Positions 60,959-64,000 of a DNA stretch of 64,000 bases are shown one piece after another. The translations under genes and the position numbers were made by a program. The notes below the pieces were generated by a model that saw nothing but the letters and a program-made list of their open reading frames with translations, ran no database searches and was not told the DNA's origin. Position 1 is the first letter of the stretch; each line of letters begins with the position of its first letter. Source of the DNA: Pyxicephalus adspersus (lineage: Eukaryota > Chordata > Amphibia > Anura > Pyxicephalidae); NCBI RefSeq assembly GCF_032062135.1, contig NC_092862.1, positions 42,669,139 through 42,733,138 of the forward strand, given 5' to 3'.

Positions 60959-61349
60959 CAGCTGGAATTCAATTGGAATGTGTCCGTCTGTAATAATTTA
61001 CACCCTTGCCACACTGGGCATCCAGGACCATTACTCTACGAACACCAGCCATTCACTATAGTGCTTTCCAGATTGTTCCCTGCTAACTGAGGTGATCATG
61101 CTTGATGAATCTTGCATGATTTATTGTCCATTGAGTAGGTTGCAGCTGGAAAGGTGCCCAATAAAGCTGCATTAAGGAACCAGGTCATAAGGTTATCACT
61201 TGCCTAAATGTGCAGTGTGGCATGTGTGTAATTACAAAACTGCCTGAATTACATTTCTTAAATTGTGTACTTAGCTGTTTGCCCACAGGTCTGATTTACA
61301 TGATACTAACTTAAACATCAAAAATTTGTGAGCTGGTGGGTTGTTTATT

Positions 61350-61725
61350 GTAGAAGGGACAGGCCATGTCTATTCTACAATAAAAAAAAACATATTCACC
61401 TGTTCGCAAATTTTTTTACCCAAACTCACCCCTCCTGACTCTATCACCAATATCTTCAATGGTTTCTCTTCCAGATTCAGTATGCCTGGCCATCTTGATT
61501 GTGCCAGGCTGGAATGACGTAATTCCCATGTATGGGATTTCATTTTTTCCAGGCAGCCCGCTATGCCAGCTCCGTGTAACGAACTGTACATTAAAGAAAA
61601 GATTGTGATCACGCAGGTAAGTTTGTTTTATTATGGAGGAGATGTTGCCTGTCTCTTCTGCAATAAAGAACCTGCCTGCTCTCTATTTTATTTTAATATT
61701 TAAGTTTAGTTCCACTTCAAGCTCA
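61350..61725 (+). repeat. Dispersed repeat ending in AAGTTTAGTTCC, copy 2
   Basis: The left part tagaagggacaggccatgtc then tattctacaataaaaa is a near palindrome. The right part ends tatttaagtttagttccact, matching the end of 55865-56035. An inner splice-like gcaggtaagtttg is present but no exon is supported. Confidence 0.5.
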
Positions 61726-62149
61726 TATTTACTGAGACATTGTTTTTATCAATTCAAACATAAAACTATTGCCCTGGGATGCAGTTGCTTGCATCTATTA
61801 GATGATACAATCACTTAAACACTTTTACTCATTTGTATTGTATGTAGTTGTTTATGGTTTATTTTCTAGAGCTGTGGGAAGACTGGATTCCCAGATATTT
61901 ATGAGGGAAGTATATTGCAATATTAAGACTTGTATACACAGGTGTTGGATGAACAGGGTCTATGGGCTCTCAGACAGTCAACCAAATTTAACATTTTGAT
62001 TACAATGTGCAGGGGAAATCATAATAAAGGTCATTTGAAGATATTCAACTTTGTTTAATGTGGTAATAAAAAAACAAAGCTCATACAAAATTATCCTGCT
62101 TTTCAGCATATTAAGGGTAGTGTTGTAGTGTCAATAAACAGCATTTTAG

Positions 62150-62400
62150 GGAAAAATCCAAGCAATTACTGATTGGAAATCTCCTTGCTTTGTTAACATA
62201 TTGGCTGCTGATAAAGGAGTTCCTGATAAAGCTGTGACATCAGCAGGGCAGAAAGTCAATCAGAATGAGTTTTTCCCATTGGTTTTCTGAGCAGCCAGTT
62301 GGTACCTTACAGTTGACATACAACACATGTTATGATTTACAGCTGGTTGTGGTTCCATTGTTGCTTTGCAGATAAGAGTTGTTTATTCCTCTGGGTTTAC
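62150..62400 (+). repeat. Dispersed repeat, 'GTTCCTGA-AAAGCTGTG' family, copy 2
   Basis: Contains gagttcctgataaagctgtg, catcagcagggcagaaagtc, gagcagccagttgg and agagttgtttattcctctgg in the same order and orientation as 27885-28095. It directly abuts the MITE at 62407. Confidence 0.7.
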
Positions 62401-62406
62401 ATACAG

Positions 62407-62665
62407 TAAAGCTGCGTACACACCTGCAATTTTTCTCATTGGAAAGGATCTTTCACGATCCTTTCCAACGAGAAAAGATTGCACGATGCATGAACGATGC
62501 TGTACATACAGCACCGTTCATGCTCTATGGAGAGGGGAGGGGGAGAGCGACGGAGCGGCACCCTGCTGCCCGACGACCGACTGTACACACGGCAGATTTT
62601 CGCCCGATAATTGGCCGATACCGATTATCGGGCGAGAAAAATTTGCCGTGTGTACGCAGCTTTAG
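62407..62665 (+). mobile_element. MITE, GCAATAATTGTCGTTGG-type, well preserved
   Basis: Left end taaagctgcgtacacacctg; right end gccgtgtgtacgcagctttag, whose inverse CTAAAGCTGCGTACACACGG matches. Inside are a subterminal palindrome (ggaaaggatctttcacgatcctttcc in parts), gaacgatgctgtacatacag, gagcggcaccctgctg, and a second palindrome (ttatcgggcgagaaaa with ttttcgcccgataa). Open frames across it are incidental. Confidence 0.92.
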
Positions 62666-62669
62666 TTGG

Positions 62670-64000
62670 TACACCTAAAATGCCAGCAGAGGAATGTTAG
62701 GATATGTGATGGAGTTTAGATTGACAATAGTATTATTAACATGATGGATAAATATTGTTTTGTCAGTTGCAATTTGAATTTTTAATTTAGTACAAATGTG
62801 TCATTATCCTTTAGTACAATTCTTTTGGGATTTTGTGAATATAGGACACAGTTTCTACAAAATTCATTGTTTGTCATAAGATAAACAACAAAATAATGCT
62901 TACTACCAATATAAATGTGTGATTTTTGTTTAGGAGTAACGGAATATTAATTGGGAAGTAGAAACCCCTAAGAGATCATAGATTTTAAACTAAAAATAGC
63001 TAGAGTCACTATAGTCTCTAGAGGTTTTTTTTTAATATTTTCAGGCCCCAAATCCTTGGAAACAAGGCTCCAATAAAATGTAAGCTACATTCTGATACAT
63101 AATAACACCGTACATCAGCAACCATCAGATTATATGAAACCCAGATTTCATTAGGTGCACTGTTTTGGTTTCCAGCCTTCAAATCGTAGACACAGCAGAA
63201 ATTGGCAGTAGATCATTATTTTAGCCAACCTGAAGTCAGCACAAAAACATATTATCAAAGTTGAGAATTGCATTCCTACAAAGGGAGGTGCATTGCAGTG
63301 GTAAAGCTGAGATGTGGGATACAGACAGTAAGGGAAAAGACTGTATATATATATGCATATACTCTTCTTCCTATCTCTTCTTTTCTTTTCACTAAATCTA
63401 GTCATGCGTTGCAAAATCATTTGATGTTAATATTGTTCTGCATGCTTCTAGTATCTGCACACCAGTCTTTTTTTATTCACTTTTGGATGGACAGTTTGTT
63501 ATACCTAAAGTTAAATAAAACTCTAAATGAAGGATTAAGTTTGCTAAATCACTATAGATTTTTCATTTAATTAATTTTTTCTTCTTCATTCCTATAATAT
63601 TATTAAAAAAATATTTCTGCATAAAGATCTTCATAGCAGAATCGTTAGGTATTATTTGAATGCAAGCTGCAAATGTAAAAATTTTAAACATGTTTCTGTA
63701 AACTTTTAAAGCTAATATGGGATTTAAGTGAGGGAGGTTAAGTACACTTTAGAGAGCACCTGGCATGCTTTAAATAAACAACATTAAAGTGTATCTAAAC
63801 CCTAGGACAAAAGGTAAAGAATAATTGAACACGTGAGCAAAATGTAATATATTGAAGCTTTCTAGTCCTTAGATGTTAGGGCGGCATTTGTTTTGTTTTT
63901 TTGGACTAAGAACTTTTTTGCATATACAAAACATACCTATTGATTTTGCCAGATGTTCGGTATTACTGTAACTTCTAACCCCTTCCAACCCCTAAAATCT
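62670..64000. other. Intronic sequence, no gene seen
   Basis: AT-rich unique DNA to the right edge. No cadherin exon 3 is present. Confidence 0.5.

Larger units (their letters stand above)
25359..64000 (+). other. CDH2: CDH2 intron 2 (5' part)
   Basis: No exon resembling the next cadherin prodomain exon is found downstream, so intron 2 exceeds 38 kb. CDH2 intron 2 is very large in other vertebrates as well. The interval is a mosaic of unique AT-rich DNA and dispersed repeats. Any genuine function here would be regulatory. Confidence 0.85.

Noticed and set aside
62366..62678. Two overlapping 99-codon plus-strand frames
   Set aside because: They run through the MITE at 62407-62665 and its GC-richer palindromes.
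1..64000. tRNA, rRNA, snRNA, CRISPR or prokaryotic operon features
   Set aside because: No cloverleaf with A and B boxes, no conserved rRNA/snRNA words, no regularly spaced direct repeats with unique spacers, and the sequence is clearly intronic vertebrate DNA.

Overview
The window is vertebrate intronic DNA, AT-rich and full of old repeats, with one coding exon that I can recognise. That exon (25247-25358, + strand) has clean splice sites and translates to the start of the N-cadherin (CDH2) propeptide. Its peptide resembles Xenopus N-cadherin as I remember it. The repeats (a mariner lineage, GCAATAATTGTCGTTGG-type MITEs, LINE-like tails ending in GGCGCTATATAAAT, and an AAGTTTAGTTCC-ended family) are of the kind I associate with frog genomes, so an anuran, possibly a ranoid, is the likely source. 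That species guess is inference from memory.

Layout: 1-25246 is the 3' part of a large CDH2 intron 1; 25247-25358 is exon 2; 25359-64000 is the 5' part of a large intron 2. Exon 1 (translation start) and exon 3 lie outside the window. I see no CpG-island-like promoter, no tRNA or rRNA gene, no CRISPR array and no intact second gene.

Intron 1 holds a TG microsatellite (about 2.2 kb), a very diverged 32-bp minisatellite (6.2-6.8 kb), hAT-like elements (one carrying a GATA expansion), a foldback mariner derivative (8226-8716), an internally deleted mariner (15847-16956), LINE-like tails and degenerate MITEs (23-24.4 kb). Intron 2 holds an inverted pair of related MITEs (39.3-41.3 kb), a cluster of several repeat families (41.5-48.4 kb), a large composite inverted repeat (52.0-52.7 kb), three perfect-stem small hairpins or palindromes (50.6, 57.9 and 60.7 kb), further repeat copies and a terminal MITE (62.4 kb).

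There is no gene system here beyond one cadherin gene. The interest lies in transposon decay products, hairpins shared between distant loci, the cryptic minisatellite, and a few possibly conserved or protein-like stretches that need database searches to settle.
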